This document shows, piece by piece, positions 55,706-64,000 of a DNA stretch of 64,000 nt; the stretch's first letter is position 1; every line of letters begins with the position of its first letter. This DNA is from Streptococcus hyointestinalis (GTDB lineage Bacteria; Bacillota; Bacilli; Lactobacillales; Streptococcaceae). The notes under the pieces are model-generated. The model was not told the DNA's origin. It did not search any database and saw only the letters and a list, made by a program, of their open reading frames with translations. The position numbers and the translations under genes were made by a program. The stretch is taken from assembly GCF_900459405.1 (NCBI RefSeq), contig NZ_UHFN01000007.1, positions 2,226,573 to 2,290,572 of the forward strand, given 5' to 3'.

Positions 55706-58285
55706 ATGGCATTCTTGAAAAAATACCAGAAAACCTTTTATTACCTGTGCAGTTTTCTCCTGCCTGTAGCGATTCTAGCTTTCATTTTACTGACACAAAA
55801 CATCTATTGGAACAGTCCTACAACCATTCTAGCCAGCGATGGCTTTCACCAATATGTGATTTTTGCTCAAAACTTGCGCAATATCTTGCATGGTCAGGAC
55901 AGTCTGTTTTACACCTTTACAAGTGGGCTAGGGTTAAATTTCTATGCGCTTATCAGCTACTATCTCGGAAGTTTCTTGTCACCCTTTGTTTATTTCTTTA
56001 ATCTTGAGACTATGCCTGACGCCATCTATTTGTTTACCTTGATAAAGGTTGGCTTAATGGGGCTCTCTAGCTACTACATGCTCACAAAACTCTACACAAA
56101 ACTGCATAGAGCCCTTGCTCTAGCACTCTCTTTGTCCTATAGTCTGATGAGTTTTGCCATGAGTCAGATTGAGATTAACATGTGGTTGGATGTCTTTATT
56201 CTAGCACCTCTGATTATTTTAGGGCTAGATCGTCTCATCAAAAACCGAAAAGTCCTCCTCTATTATCTGGCGCTCTCTCTTTTATTCATCCAAAACTATT
56301 ATTTTGGATTTATGATGGCGATTTTTCTGGTGCTCTACAGCATTACCTTACTCAGTCGATTGACGACTTGGAAAGAACGTCTCCTTAGCTTTGTGCGGTT
56401 TGGTTTCATCTCGTTGCTTGCTGCACTGACCAGCTGTGTCATGCTACTTCCGACATATCTTGACTTGTCAACGCATGGTGAGGAGTTGACAAGGTTGACA
56501 ACTCTCTTTACAGAAGATAGTTGGTATCTTGACTTCTTTGCTAAAAATCTAGTGGGAAGCTATGATACCACTAAATTTGGAGCACTTCCCATGATTTATG
56601 TGGGGCTGTTTCCTCTCTTTTTGACACTCATCTTCTTTACTTTAAAGCAAATCAACTGGAAAATACGACTCTCTTATGCCTGTTTATTTGCTTTCCTAAT
56701 CGCTAGTTTTTATTTACAACCACTTGACTTATTTTGGCAAGGCATGCATGCCCCAAATATGTTTTTACATCGCTATGCCTGGGTCTTTTCACTCCTTATG
56801 ATTGTGGTAGCTGGAGAGACCTTAACCTACCTAAAAGAAAATCAACTAAGACGCTCTCTTTTAGGTATAGCTATCCCTAGTCTTGGTTTTATCGCTACTT
56901 TTATCGCAAGAAAACACTATCCTTTCTTGACAGGCTACCTCTTTATCTTTACGATGAACTTTACACTTGTTTACATAGTGCTTATCATCAGCTGGAAAAA
57001 AGGCTGGTTTACAAAGTCTATCTTTGTCAGCTTTATCCTACTGTTCACCGTTTTAGAGGTGACCTTTAACACGCACGCTCAGATTACTGGTGTCAAAGAC
57101 GAATGGGTCTTTCCAACAAGAGAAGGCTACGAACGGCAACTAACAGAGATTAGTAAACTCGTCGCTCTGAGTAAAGAGAGAACCAAGACCTTTTTCCGAA
57201 CGGAGCGTAATCTTCCTCAGACAGGAAATGACAGCATGAAATTTGGCTACAATGGGATTTCACAATTCTCATCTATTCGCAACAGACTCTCTAGTAGCAT
57301 GCTTGACCGTTTGGGGTACAAGTCTACTGGTACCAATCTCAACCTACGCTATCAAAACAATACCTTGATTGCTGAAAGTTTGTTTGGTATCAAGTACCTG
57401 CTTGCTTCAGAGGATGTTCCTAATAAGTACGGCTTTTCGCTAGTCGCATCTGAAGATGCTGTCAGTCTATATGAAAATAGCAATGCTAGCCAACTCGCCA
57501 TCCTAACAAACGGCGTTTACAAAGATGTCAAGTTCACTGTCAACACACTGGACAATCAAACTGCCCTTCTCAATCAGCTCACTGGGCTTCACGACATCTA
57601 TTTTTCTCGCTTATCGTCTCAATTGGTCAGTGGAGCTAGTCAGCTTGACAAGACAGTAACAACGCAACAAGTAGACAATGGTACTGCTTCTGTCACTTAC
57701 AGCTTTAGGACAACGGAGAAAAGTCAAGTCTACCTCAGCATGCCAAATATCCTATTTTCAAATACCAATCAAGAAAATGTCGCTATCGCCATCAACGGTA
57801 AAACAGTTCATTACACCACAGACGATGCCTATACCTTTTTTGATTTGGGAGAATTTGTCGCCAATGAGGACGTCACAGCTACTATCACCTTCCCAGAAAA
57901 TCAGCGTGTCAGCTTCCAAGAACCACACTTTTATGGTCTGAATATTGCTAATTACCAAAAAGCAATGACGATTATAAACCAAAAGGATGTTTCTGTTAGC
58001 ACCCACAGCAATCACGTCACCGCTCACTATCAAGCAGACAAAGCAAGTTCTCTCTTCTTTACACTGCCCTATGATAGTGGCTGGTCTGCTAAAGTCGACG
58101 GAAAAAAAGCGACCATACGCAAGGGGCAAAGCGGTTTTATGGTGGTTGATGTTCCTAAAGGAAAACACACAGTGACACTCACCTTTGTGCCAAATGGGCT
58201 CACAGCAGGAGTCGGTCTTTCTCTACTTGGTATCAGTGGTTTTCTTGGCTATCTCTACGTCCAAAAGAAAAGAGTAAAACATTAA
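55706..58285 (+). CDS. YfhO-family membrane protein
   Basis: The 859-residue protein has about 12-14 transmembrane segments in its first two thirds and a C-terminal extracytoplasmic beta-rich domain, ending in one more membrane helix (GVGLSLLGISGFLGYLYV). YfhO proteins (GT-C-like fold) are linked to glycosylation of cell-wall polymers such as lipoteichoic acid in Firmicutes. Donor and target here are unknown. The ATG at 55706 follows AAGGAG by 5 bp. The stop lies in the 8-bp target duplicated by the ISL3 element, which separates the gene from its terminator. Confidence 0.87.
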   Translation: MAFLKKYQKTFYYLCSFLLPVAILAFILLTQNIYWNSPTTILASDGFHQYVIFAQNLRNILHGQDSLFYTFTSGLGLNFYALISYYLGSFLSPFVYFFNLETMPDAIYLFTLIKVGLMGLSSYYMLTKLYTKLHRALALALSLSYSLMSFAMSQIEINMWLDVFILAPLIILGLDRLIKNRKVLLYYLALSLLFIQNYYFGFMMAIFLVLYSITLLSRLTTWKERLLSFVRFGFISLLAALTSCVMLLPTYLDLSTHGEELTRLTTLFTEDSWYLDFFAKNLVGSYDTTKFGALPMIYVGLFPLFLTLIFFTLKQINWKIRLSYACLFAFLIASFYLQPLDLFWQGMHAPNMFLHRYAWVFSLLMIVVAGETLTYLKENQLRRSLLGIAIPSLGFIATFIARKHYPFLTGYLFIFTMNFTLVYIVLIISWKKGWFTKSIFVSFILLFTVLEVTFNTHAQITGVKDEWVFPTREGYERQLTEISKLVALSKERTKTFFRTERNLPQTGNDSMKFGYNGISQFSSIRNRLSSSMLDRLGYKSTGTNLNLRYQNNTLIAESLFGIKYLLASEDVPNKYGFSLVASEDAVSLYENSNASQLAILTNGVYKDVKFTVNTLDNQTALLNQLTGLHDIYFSRLSSQLVSGASQLDKTVTTQQVDNGTASVTYSFRTTEKSQVYLSMPNILFSNTNQENVAIAINGKTVHYTTDDAYTFFDLGEFVANEDVTATITFPENQRVSFQEPHFYGLNIANYQKAMTIINQKDVSVSTHSNHVTAHYQADKASSLFFTLPYDSGWSAKVDGKKATIRKGQSGFMVVDVPKGKHTVTLTFVPNGLTAGVGLSLLGISGFLGYLYVQKKRVKH

Positions 58286-58288
58286 AAG

Positions 58289-59699
58289 GGCTCTATAATA
58301 TCTGTAGTGGGTAACGCCACCTCAGAGGTTATAGGGCTTTTTATCTGTATGAAAAAAGTCCCATAAGACTTATAATGAAAAGCGACTAAACCATCATTAG
58401 GAGGTACTTATGGAACATATTAAGAATAGCACAAAACTCATTGGAATCAAAGACTTAAACATCAAAATATCAATTGTTCTCAAACATCAGACTCACATCG
58501 AGATAAGAGCCGAGCTGGATTATCCCGCTCCAGCCTGTCCTCATTGTCAAGGAAAGATGATCAAATACGATTTTCAAAGACCTGCCACCATCCCAATCTT
58601 AGACGTCCAAGGCATGGCAACTGTCCTAAAACTCAGAAAGCGGCGCTTTCAGTGTAAAGCGTGCCGTAGGGTTTCTGTCGCCAAAACTAGCCTGGTCAAG
58701 AAACATTGCCAAATCTCACAGCCTGTCTGGGCGAAAATCACGCAGCTTCTCATCGAGAAACAGACCAATACAGACATCGCAAGACGCCTCCACGTCTCTG
58801 TTTCTACCGTCCAGAGGCAGCTGAACGCTTTCACTTTTAAGGACAACTTTGAGACTTTACCAGAGGTCTTGAGCTGGGATGAATTCGCAAGAAACAAGGG
58901 GAAACTAGCTTTCATTGCGCAAGATTTTAAGACCAAGAAAATCATTGCTCTTCTTGAAAACAATCGCCAAACGACCATCAAAAACCACTTTTACAAGTAT
59001 TCTAGACAGGCTAGGGAGAAGGTCAGAGTGGTCACAGTAGACATGTCGGGAGCCTACATTCCTATCATTGGGAAACTATTTCCAAAGGCTCAAATCGTCC
59101 TTGACCGTTTCCACATCGTGCAGCACCTTAGTCGAGCCATGATGACCACTCGCATTGCCATCATGAAGGCATTTAACAAGACATCTCTTCCTTACAGAGC
59201 CATGAAAAATCACTGGAGAATCCTGCAAAAAGACAGCAGAAAACTCTCCGACAAGGCTTTCTACTCCAGAACCTTTCGACAAACTCTGACACCTAGAGAA
59301 ATTGTCCAGAAAACCTTAGCTTTTTCGCCCGAACTCCGCTATTATTATGAACTTTACCAGCTTTTGCTTTTCCATTTTCAAGAGAAGCGTGTCAAGGCTT
59401 TCTTTGGACTCATTCACGACAATTTGGGTACTGTCAACGCAAGTTTTTCAAGAGTTTTTCGGACTTTTCTAAGGCACGAAACTTATATTACCAACGCTCT
59501 GAAGCAACCTTATTCCAATGCCAAACTGGAAGCCACTAACAAGCTTATCAAAGACATCAAACGACAAGCGTTTGGCTTTCGTAACTTTAAGAACTTTAGA
59601 ACCAAAATTCTCATCACTCTGAACATACAAAGAGAGAGAACGAAAATCGTTCTCTCTCGCACATAGCTTTTCATCACCCACTACAGTTGACAAAGAGCC
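58289..59699 (+). mobile_element. ISL3-family insertion sequence
   Basis: The 1411-bp element has imperfect inverted ends sharing GGCTCT and CTGTAGTGGGT. The 8-bp target duplication ATTAAAAG (58281-58288 and 59700-59707) matches the family's usual length. It inserted between yfhO and its terminator. Confidence 0.93.
58410..59666 (+). CDS. ISL3-family transposase
   Basis: The 418-residue protein has an N-terminal zinc-finger region (CPHCQGK and CKACRR), an HTH (NTDIARRLHVSVSTVQR), and the DDE core with LSWDEFA, VTVDMSGAY, and the C-terminal glutamate in the segment NAKLEATNKLIKDIKRQAFG. It follows AGGAGG. The gene is intact, so the element may be active. Confidence 0.94.
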   Translation: MEHIKNSTKLIGIKDLNIKISIVLKHQTHIEIRAELDYPAPACPHCQGKMIKYDFQRPATIPILDVQGMATVLKLRKRRFQCKACRRVSVAKTSLVKKHCQISQPVWAKITQLLIEKQTNTDIARRLHVSVSTVQRQLNAFTFKDNFETLPEVLSWDEFARNKGKLAFIAQDFKTKKIIALLENNRQTTIKNHFYKYSRQAREKVRVVTVDMSGAYIPIIGKLFPKAQIVLDRFHIVQHLSRAMMTTRIAIMKAFNKTSLPYRAMKNHWRILQKDSRKLSDKAFYSRTFRQTLTPREIVQKTLAFSPELRYYYELYQLLLFHFQEKRVKAFFGLIHDNLGTVNASFSRVFRTFLRHETYITNALKQPYSNAKLEATNKLIKDIKRQAFGFRNFKNFRTKILITLNIQRERTKIVLSRT

Positions 59700-59702
59700 A
59701 TT

Positions 59703-59733
59703 AAAAGAGACAGGATTCCTGTCTCTTTTTTGA
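59703..59733 (+). terminator. Original yfhO terminator, displaced by ISL3
   Basis: AAAAGAGACAGG/CCTGTCTCTTTT has a 3-base loop and further T residues. Without the 1.4-kb insertion it would begin right after the yfhO stop. Confidence 0.8.
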
Positions 59734-59751
59734 TAGCTCATTTTTAAATCT

Positions 59752-59780
59752 AAAAAAGAGACGTTATAAAACGTCTCTTA
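59752..59780 (-). terminator. Terminator of the tRNA-Glu/tRNA-Asn transcript
   Basis: AAGAGACGT/ACGTCTCTT is followed by TTTTT on the minus strand. Confidence 0.8.
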
Positions 59781-59792
59781 GTTGCCTTATCA

Positions 59793-59866
59793 CTCCGGCA
59801 GCAGGACTCGAACCTGCGACATCATGATTAACAGTCATGCGCTACTACCAACTGAGCTATGCCGGA
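59793..59866 (-). tRNA. tRNA-Asn (GTT)
   Basis: On the minus strand the cloverleaf starts TCCGGCATAGCTCAG and the anticodon loop CTGTTAATC carries GTT. The T-arm is GGTTCGAGTCC and the acceptor ends TGCCGGA plus G. CCA is not encoded. It is co-transcribed behind tRNA-Glu. Confidence 0.96.
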
Positions 59867-59896
59867 TAAATAAAAAACTGCCAAGCAGTTTTACTA

Positions 59897-59968
59897 TAGT
59901 CCGTACGGGATTCGAACCCGTGTTACCGCCGTGAAAAGGCGGTGTCTTAACCCCTTGACCAACGGACC
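59897..59968 (-). tRNA. tRNA-Glu (TTC)
   Basis: On the minus strand it starts GGTCCGTTGGTCAAG, with the anticodon TTC in CCTTTTCACGG and T-arm GGTTCGAATCC. The acceptor stem closes with one G-U pair. Its promoter follows at 59999-60026. Confidence 0.96.
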
Positions 59969-59998
59969 AGAAAAGGAACTGTCCTTATCACTCTTACT

Positions 59999-60026
59999 AT
60001 TATAGCAGAAAAAAAGTTTTTGTCTA
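59999..60026 (-). promoter_or_regulatory. tRNA-Glu/Asn promoter
   Basis: On the minus strand TAGACA (60021-60026) and TATAAT (59999-60004) have a 16-bp spacer. Confidence 0.7.
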
Positions 60027-60190
60027 GCACTTTTTTGAAAAAAATTATTTTTTTCATTCTTTTTTCCTTATTGGAAAAAAGAGATGGCACAAATAGAGAG
60101 ACCCTAAATGTTGCCACCTTTCTTTTCACGCTGTCAATCCCATTCAAGACTACTGCCAGAAAAATCCCGATTTTATTAGTCTCAAGCTCG

Positions 60191-60219
60191 TTGACACTGG
60201 TTATCCAATTTGTTACAAT
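60191..60219 (+). promoter_or_regulatory. Promoter of the VOC gene
   Basis: TTGACA (60191-60196) and TACAAT (60214-60219) have a 17-bp spacer. The region 60027-60190 between it and the tRNA promoter holds no supported gene. Confidence 0.75.
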
Positions 60220-60240
60220 GACCTTGAAAAAGGACCTCTT

Positions 60241-60615
60241 ATGATTGATCATTTTGGTATTAAGGTCAAAGACTTTACAAAAAGCAAGGATTTTTATCAA
60301 AAGGTTTTGCAACCTCTAGGCTATCAACTAGCAGCGAATTTTCCTCAAGCCGCTAGCTTTGTAGAGCCTAATGATTGTGACCCAATGGGTGATTTCTGGC
60401 TGAACCAAGGGAAAGCTGAGCCTCAGTACATTGCCTTTCATGCGGATACGCATGCTCAGGTCGATGCTTTTTATCAGGCAGGGCTAGCAGCAGGGGCTAA
60501 AAGTAATGGTGAGTCTGGCTTGCGTGAAAACTACCACCCTAACTACTATGCTGCCTACCTTATTGACCCTGATGGTAACAACATAGAAGCTGTTTGCCAC
60601 AAAGAAAGACATTAA
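60241..60615 (+). CDS. VOC-family (glyoxalase fold) protein
   Basis: The 124-residue protein has the vicinal oxygen chelate pattern: IDHFGIKVKDFTKSKDFY at the start, then HIAFHAD-like YIAFHADTHAQV and a C-terminal YYAAYLIDPDGNNIEAV with the metal-site glutamate. The histidine and glutamate positions fit a metal-binding glyoxalase-like fold, but the reaction is unknown. AAAGGACC precedes the ATG. Confidence 0.87.
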   Translation: MIDHFGIKVKDFTKSKDFYQKVLQPLGYQLAANFPQAASFVEPNDCDPMGDFWLNQGKAEPQYIAFHADTHAQVDAFYQAGLAAGAKSNGESGLRENYHPNYYAAYLIDPDGNNIEAVCHKERH

Positions 60616-60623
60616 CATCCTTT

Positions 60624-60660
60624 AAAAGCACCCATGAGTCAGCTCATCGGTGCTTTTTGA
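60624..60660 (+). terminator. Terminator of the VOC gene
   Basis: AAAAGCACC/GGTGCTTTTT encloses an inner stem ATGAG/CTCAT. Confidence 0.85.
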
Positions 60661-60686
60661 TACTAGTCTATTTAGTTGCAAGCTTA

Positions 60687-60715
60687 TTGACACTAGCGGG
60701 CAATTTTGTTAGAAT
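60687..60715 (+). promoter_or_regulatory. tRNA-Arg promoter
   Basis: TTGACA (60687-60692) and TAGAAT (60710-60715) have a 17-bp spacer. Confidence 0.85.
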
Positions 60716-60727
60716 AGTGTTGTTGTG

Positions 60728-60801
60728 GTTCCATAGCTCAGCTGGATAGAGCATTCGCCTTCTAAGCGAACGGTCGCAGGTTCGAATCCTGCTGGAATCA
60801 T
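60728..60801 (+). tRNA. tRNA-Arg (TCT)
   Basis: The cloverleaf starts GGTTCCATAGCTCAG, with the anticodon TCT in CCTTCTAAGC and T-arm GGTTCGAATCC. The acceptor has one G-U pair and discriminator A. CCA is not encoded, and seven T residues follow directly as terminator. Confidence 0.96.
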
Positions 60802-60815
60802 TTTTTTACTGCCCT

Positions 60816-61295
60816 TTATTTGTGATAAGGGCTACCTTGCTGAATCATAAAGGCTCGGTAAATCTGCTCGATAAGAACCAGCCGCATCAATTGATGTGGC
60901 AGGGTTAACTTGCCAAAGCTCACCAACTGGTGGGCTCTTTTTTTGACTTCAGGAGCTAAGCCAAGACTTCCTCCAATGATAAAAGTGAGAGTCGAGTAGC
61001 CACTTAATGTGGCATTGGCTAATGTTTGACTAAAGGTCTCAGAAGGAAATTGCTGTCCTTCGATCGCAAGCGCCATGACATACTCACGCTCAGAGATTTT
61101 GGCTAAGATACGCTCAGCCTCTTTTGCCATGATAGCTATTTTTTCTGCCTCACTCGCATTATCAGGTGTCTTTTCATCTGGCAGCTCAATCAGCTCTAAT
61201 TTGGTAAAACGACTGAGACGTTTGCTATACTCTGCTATACCTTCTTTGAGGTATTTTTCTTTTAGTTTTCCGACGGTGATGATTTTTACTTTCAT
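60816..61295 (-). CDS. rlmH: 23S rRNA pseudouridine-1915 N3-methyltransferase
   Basis: RlmH methylates pseudouridine 1915 of 23S rRNA. The 159-residue SPOUT-class protein starts [19 protein letters not shown], has the SAM-binding knot with [15 protein letters not shown], and ends in the family-typical [13 protein letters not shown]. It lies next to htrA and the origin as in other streptococci. Confidence 0.96.
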   Translation of the reverse strand: MKVKIITVGKLKEKYLKEGIAEYSKRLSRFTKLELIELPDEKTPDNASEAEKIAIMAKEAERILAKISEREYVMALAIEGQQFPSETFSQTLANATLSGYSTLTFIIGGSLGLAPEVKKRAHQLVSFGKLTLPHQLMRLVLIEQIYRAFMIQQGSPYHK

Positions 61296-61331
61296 ACTTT
61301 TATTTTACCATATAAACAGGAAATAAACAGC

Positions 61332-61426
61332 TTTTCCACAAGTGGAAAAGTATTTTTAGGAGCTAGAAGTGGCATAACAGCGTAAGAAATCCTCAAACTC
61401 ATTTATTATCCACAGCTTGTGGATAA
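61332..61426. promoter_or_regulatory. DnaA-box cluster upstream of htrA
   Basis: TTTTCCACA at 61332-61340 and an inverted pair of perfect boxes, TTATCCACA (61406-61414) and TGTGGATAA (61418-61426), separated by three bases. They may titrate DnaA, belong to a bipartite origin, or tie htrA/parB expression to DnaA. Confidence 0.7.
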
Positions 61427-61504
61427 CTTTTAAGAGAACCTTTAAGGTCTAATTAAGTCTGCTGATATATTGTTAGTAAAAATGAATTGACTAAGGAGTT
61501 TTTT

Positions 61505-62779
61505 ATGAAGTCTATCGCAACATTTTTCAAAGGTTGGGGAAAATGGTTGGTCGTGATTATCATCGGGTTTATCGGTGGTATTCTAGGAGCACTTATTATC
61601 CTACAAACCCCTCTTGGTTCTAACTCCAGCTCAAACTCAACAACAGTTGCTGGTAAGGTGGTCTATAATAATTCAAATAGCACTACTAAGGCGGTCGAAA
61701 AAGTGCAAGGAGCTGTTGTTTCGGTTATCAATTACCAAAAAACACAAAGTTCTAGCTCAGATTTGTACGGACGACTTTTTGGCGGTGATAGTCAAAATAG
61801 CCAAGACAATAGCTCAAGCTCTGATACTACAGATAACGGCTTGTCTGTTAATGGTGAAGGGTCTGGTGTCATCTACAAGAAAGACGGTGATACTGCTTAC
61901 CTCGTTACCAATAACCACGTTATTGACGGTGCTCAGCAAATCGAGATTCAGCTCTCAGATGGCACAAAAGTTGTTGGTGAATTAGTCGGTGCGGATACTT
62001 ACTCTGACCTTGCTGTCGTTAAGATTAAATCAAGTAAAGTGAAGGATATTACCGTTGCTGAATTTGCTAATTCTTCTACCATCAAAGTCGGTGAAACAGC
62101 TATCGCTATCGGAAGCCCTCTTGGTACAGACTATGCCAACTCTGTAACGCAAGGTATCGTCTCAAGTCTTAGCCGTACCGTGACAACAACTAATGACAGC
62201 GGACAAACCATCTCAACAAACGCTATCCAAACCGATGCCGCTATCAACCCAGGGAACTCTGGTGGTCCTCTCATCAATATCGAAGGACAAGTCATCGGTA
62301 TCAACTCAAGTAAGATTTCAAGCACATCATCATCTAGTCTATCAAGTGGGGACTCTGTCGAAGGTATGGGATTTGCCATTCCATCAAACGATGTCGTTAA
62401 AATCATCAACCAGCTTGAAAAGAACGGTCAAGTCACCCGTCCAGCTCTTGGTATCTCCATGACGGACCTTAGCAGCCTATCAACAAGCGCCATCAGCCAG
62501 CTCAATATCCCAACAAGTGTGACAAATGGTGTTGTGGTAGCTTCTGTACAATCTGGTATGCCTGCTAGCGGTAAACTTGAAAAATACGATGTCATCACTG
62601 AAATTGACGGTGAAGCCGTTACTTCAACAAGTGATCTCCAAAGTCTCCTTTACGACCATAGCATCGGAGATACTATCAAGGTTACCTTCTACCGTGGAAC
62701 AACTAAGAAAACCGTTGACATTAAACTGACAAAATCAAGTAAAGATTTGACCTCAAGTTCTAGCTCTGCTAGCGAGTGA
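61505..62779 (+). CDS. htrA: Surface serine protease HtrA/DegP
   Basis: HtrA is a membrane-anchored protease for misfolded exported proteins. The 424-residue protein has a signal anchor ([20 protein letters not shown]), a serine-rich linker, a trypsin-like domain with His138 (NNHVIDG), Asp168 (YSDLAVV) and Ser252 (GNSGGPL), and one C-terminal PDZ domain. The ATG at 61505 follows AAGGAG. It is the gene before parB. Confidence 0.96.
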   Translation: MKSIATFFKGWGKWLVVIIIGFIGGILGALIILQTPLGSNSSSNSTTVAGKVVYNNSNSTTKAVEKVQGAVVSVINYQKTQSSSSDLYGRLFGGDSQNSQDNSSSSDTTDNGLSVNGEGSGVIYKKDGDTAYLVTNNHVIDGAQQIEIQLSDGTKVVGELVGADTYSDLAVVKIKSSKVKDITVAEFANSSTIKVGETAIAIGSPLGTDYANSVTQGIVSSLSRTVTTTNDSGQTISTNAIQTDAAINPGNSGGPLINIEGQVIGINSSKISSTSSSSLSSGDSVEGMGFAIPSNDVVKIINQLEKNGQVTRPALGISMTDLSSLSTSAISQLNIPTSVTNGVVVASVQSGMPASGKLEKYDVITEIDGEAVTSTSDLQSLLYDHSIGDTIKVTFYRGTTKKTVDIKLTKSSKDLTSSSSSASE

Positions 62780-62835
62780 TTTTCTTCTAGTGATTTTGAC
62801 TCAGATATAGTACAATATTAGCGAGCTCGTCTCGC

Positions 62836-62866
62836 AAAAAAGGTTGAGCATGCTCAACCTTTTTAT
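62836..62866 (+). terminator. htrA terminator
   Basis: The palindrome AAAAAGGTTGAGCA/TGCTCAACCTTTTT is followed by TATC. Confidence 0.85.
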
Positions 62867-62892
62867 CATACTTTAAATGACTAGGACAATTT

Positions 62893-63663
62893 ATGACCAA
62901 AGACAGATTAACAACGATTGCTATCAAGGATATCAGCCCTAACCCTTACCAACCTAGGCTTCACTTTAAGCAAGAAGAATTAGAAGAACTAGCAGCTTCT
63001 ATTGGGCAAAATGGAATTATTCAGCCTATTATTGTGCGTCCATCTGATATTTTTGGCTACGAGCTAGTGGCAGGAGAGCGTAGACTAAGAGCATCGCAGT
63101 TAGCAGGACTAACAGAAATTCCTGCCATCATAAAGCAGCTTGATAACACGCAGAGTATGCAACAAGCCATTATTGAAAATCTACAGCGCAGTGATCTTGA
63201 CCCCATAGAAGAAGCGCTGGCTTACCAGCAACTGATCAATAAAAAAGAGCTAACCCATGAAGAATTAGCACAATTTATGGGCAAATCACGCCCCTACATC
63301 ACAAATAGCCTCAGGCTTTTGCAACTGCCTAAAAGTATCCAAGAAGGCTTAAGAAGGGGTCACATCAGTACTGGGCAAGCCAGGCTTCTATTGACCCTAG
63401 AAAAAGAGGACACTCAGCTTGCATGGTACCAAAGAGTACTAAAGGAGCAGCTTACTGTCCGTCAGTTAGAAAAGCAATTAAAAGCAAAGGCACCTAACAA
63501 AAAAGAAAGCAAGGATCTCTTTACCAATCACGAGGAGCGTGCCCTAGCAGAAAAGTTAGGGCTTGACGTCAAAATCCACACCAAAAAAGACGGCTCAGGA
63601 ACACTGAGTATCACCTATAAGACCTTAGACGATTTAAACAGAGTTATAAACAGTTTTAAATAA
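62893..63663 (+). CDS. parB: Chromosome-partitioning protein ParB (Spo0J)
   Basis: ParB is a CTP-dependent clamp that loads at parS sites and spreads near the origin. The 256-residue protein has the N-terminal ParB/Srx domain (SPNPYQPRLHF, then GERRLRASQLAG), the conserved ENLQRSDLDPIEEA segment, a helix-turn-helix (THEELAQFMGKSRPYITNSLRLL), and a C-terminal dimerisation region. Streptococci lack ParA here; none is encoded beside it. It is the last gene before oriC. Confidence 0.96.
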   Translation: MTKDRLTTIAIKDISPNPYQPRLHFKQEELEELAASIGQNGIIQPIIVRPSDIFGYELVAGERRLRASQLAGLTEIPAIIKQLDNTQSMQQAIIENLQRSDLDPIEEALAYQQLINKKELTHEELAQFMGKSRPYITNSLRLLQLPKSIQEGLRRGHISTGQARLLLTLEKEDTQLAWYQRVLKEQLTVRQLEKQLKAKAPNKKESKDLFTNHEERALAEKLGLDVKIHTKKDGSGTLSITYKTLDDLNRVINSFK

Positions 63664-63693
63664 GCTGTTTATAACTTCTTTTTTTATGTTTAC

Positions 63694-63988
63694 TTTTCCA
63701 CAAGATAAAAACGTGAAAACCCCAGAGAATTCTACCAAAGAAAGTTTTTCACAGCCTGTGGATAAGTCGAGTACACACCTGTTTACTCCTTTTGTCCACA
63801 GTTGCAACTAACTAGGCCTTCTTAGGTTACTTTTTGATGACAAATTTAGCTTTCTTTTTGATTAAAAATCAGCTAAACACTTGATAATACTGATTTTGTG
63901 GATAACTTTTTGAAAAAATTTTTTCCTTTTTTGCCTGTGGAAAACTATGTGAACTTATGGTACAATAAAGAAACTGAATTTATCCACA
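63694..63988. other. Chromosomal origin region (oriC)
   Basis: Six good DnaA boxes or one-off variants are visible: TTTTCCACA (63694), TGTGGATAA (63757 and 63897), TTGTCCACA (63792), TGTGGAAAA (63936), and TTATCCACA (63980), plus a weaker TTTTTCACA (63745). An A/T-only run (63911-63933) could be the unwinding element. TGGTACAAT near 63958-63966 is a likely extended -10 for dnaA, whose start would lie just beyond the window. Confidence 0.88.
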
Positions 63989-64000
63989 AGAGGACTGCCT

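Overview
The window is chromosomal DNA of a Streptococcus. It is low in GC, has dense operons, and carries the gene set that lies beside oriC in streptococci: argS, aspS, hisS, rpmF-rpmG, rpsD, dnaB, rplI, gdpP, mnmG, mnmA, sdaAB-sdaAA, the ECF energy module, pgsA, recF, guaB, trpS, rlmH, htrA and parB. It ends in a cluster of DnaA boxes just upstream of where dnaA should begin. I could not fix the species.

Layout. (1) 1-6.3 kb is the distal part of a phage-satellite-like island (PICI type). It has a leftward CI-like repressor with no visible peptidase domain, a rightward Cro-like gene, three matching 18-bp operators, a Rha-like protein, a string of small genes, an SF3/P4-type helicase, and six iterons forming a likely replication origin. 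The integrase, if present, lies outside the left edge. (2) 6.4-14.7 kb holds argS, then leftward aspS-yitT-yitT, a LytTR/DUF3021 pair, hisS and an SMR exporter. (3) 14.7-22.0 kb is a mobile-element cluster around rpmF-rpmG: an IS110 with a probable guide (bridge) RNA, two copies of one IS30-family element (one split by an ISL2-group IS5 element), and a methyltransferase pseudogene. An unidentified promoter, leader and terminator unit also lies here. (4) 22-50 kb is core genome with one further IS30-family element, inserted in an operon terminator. (5) 50-60 kb has a third copy of the first IS30 element, trpS with a T-box, a third yitT, an ABC-F ATPase, yfhO, an ISL3 element and two tRNAs. (6) 60-64 kb has tRNA-Arg, rlmH, htrA, parB and oriC.

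How it works together. The right end is the replication and segregation region. ParB is encoded beside oriC, with parS-like sites inside ecfA1 and the trpS leader, and an extra DnaA-box palindrome lies upstream of htrA. The leftward operon gdpP-rplI-dnaB-veg joins c-di-AMP turnover, translation and replication. EcfA1-EcfA2-EcfT form the energizing unit for vitamin transporters. The most striking pattern is that all four IS30-family insertions are flanked by exact 13-bp direct repeats, and one copy is a visible mosaic of the other two. The strongest system-level candidates are the island's operator and iteron circuit, the IS110 guide RNA, and the orphan leader RNA at 16.3 kb.
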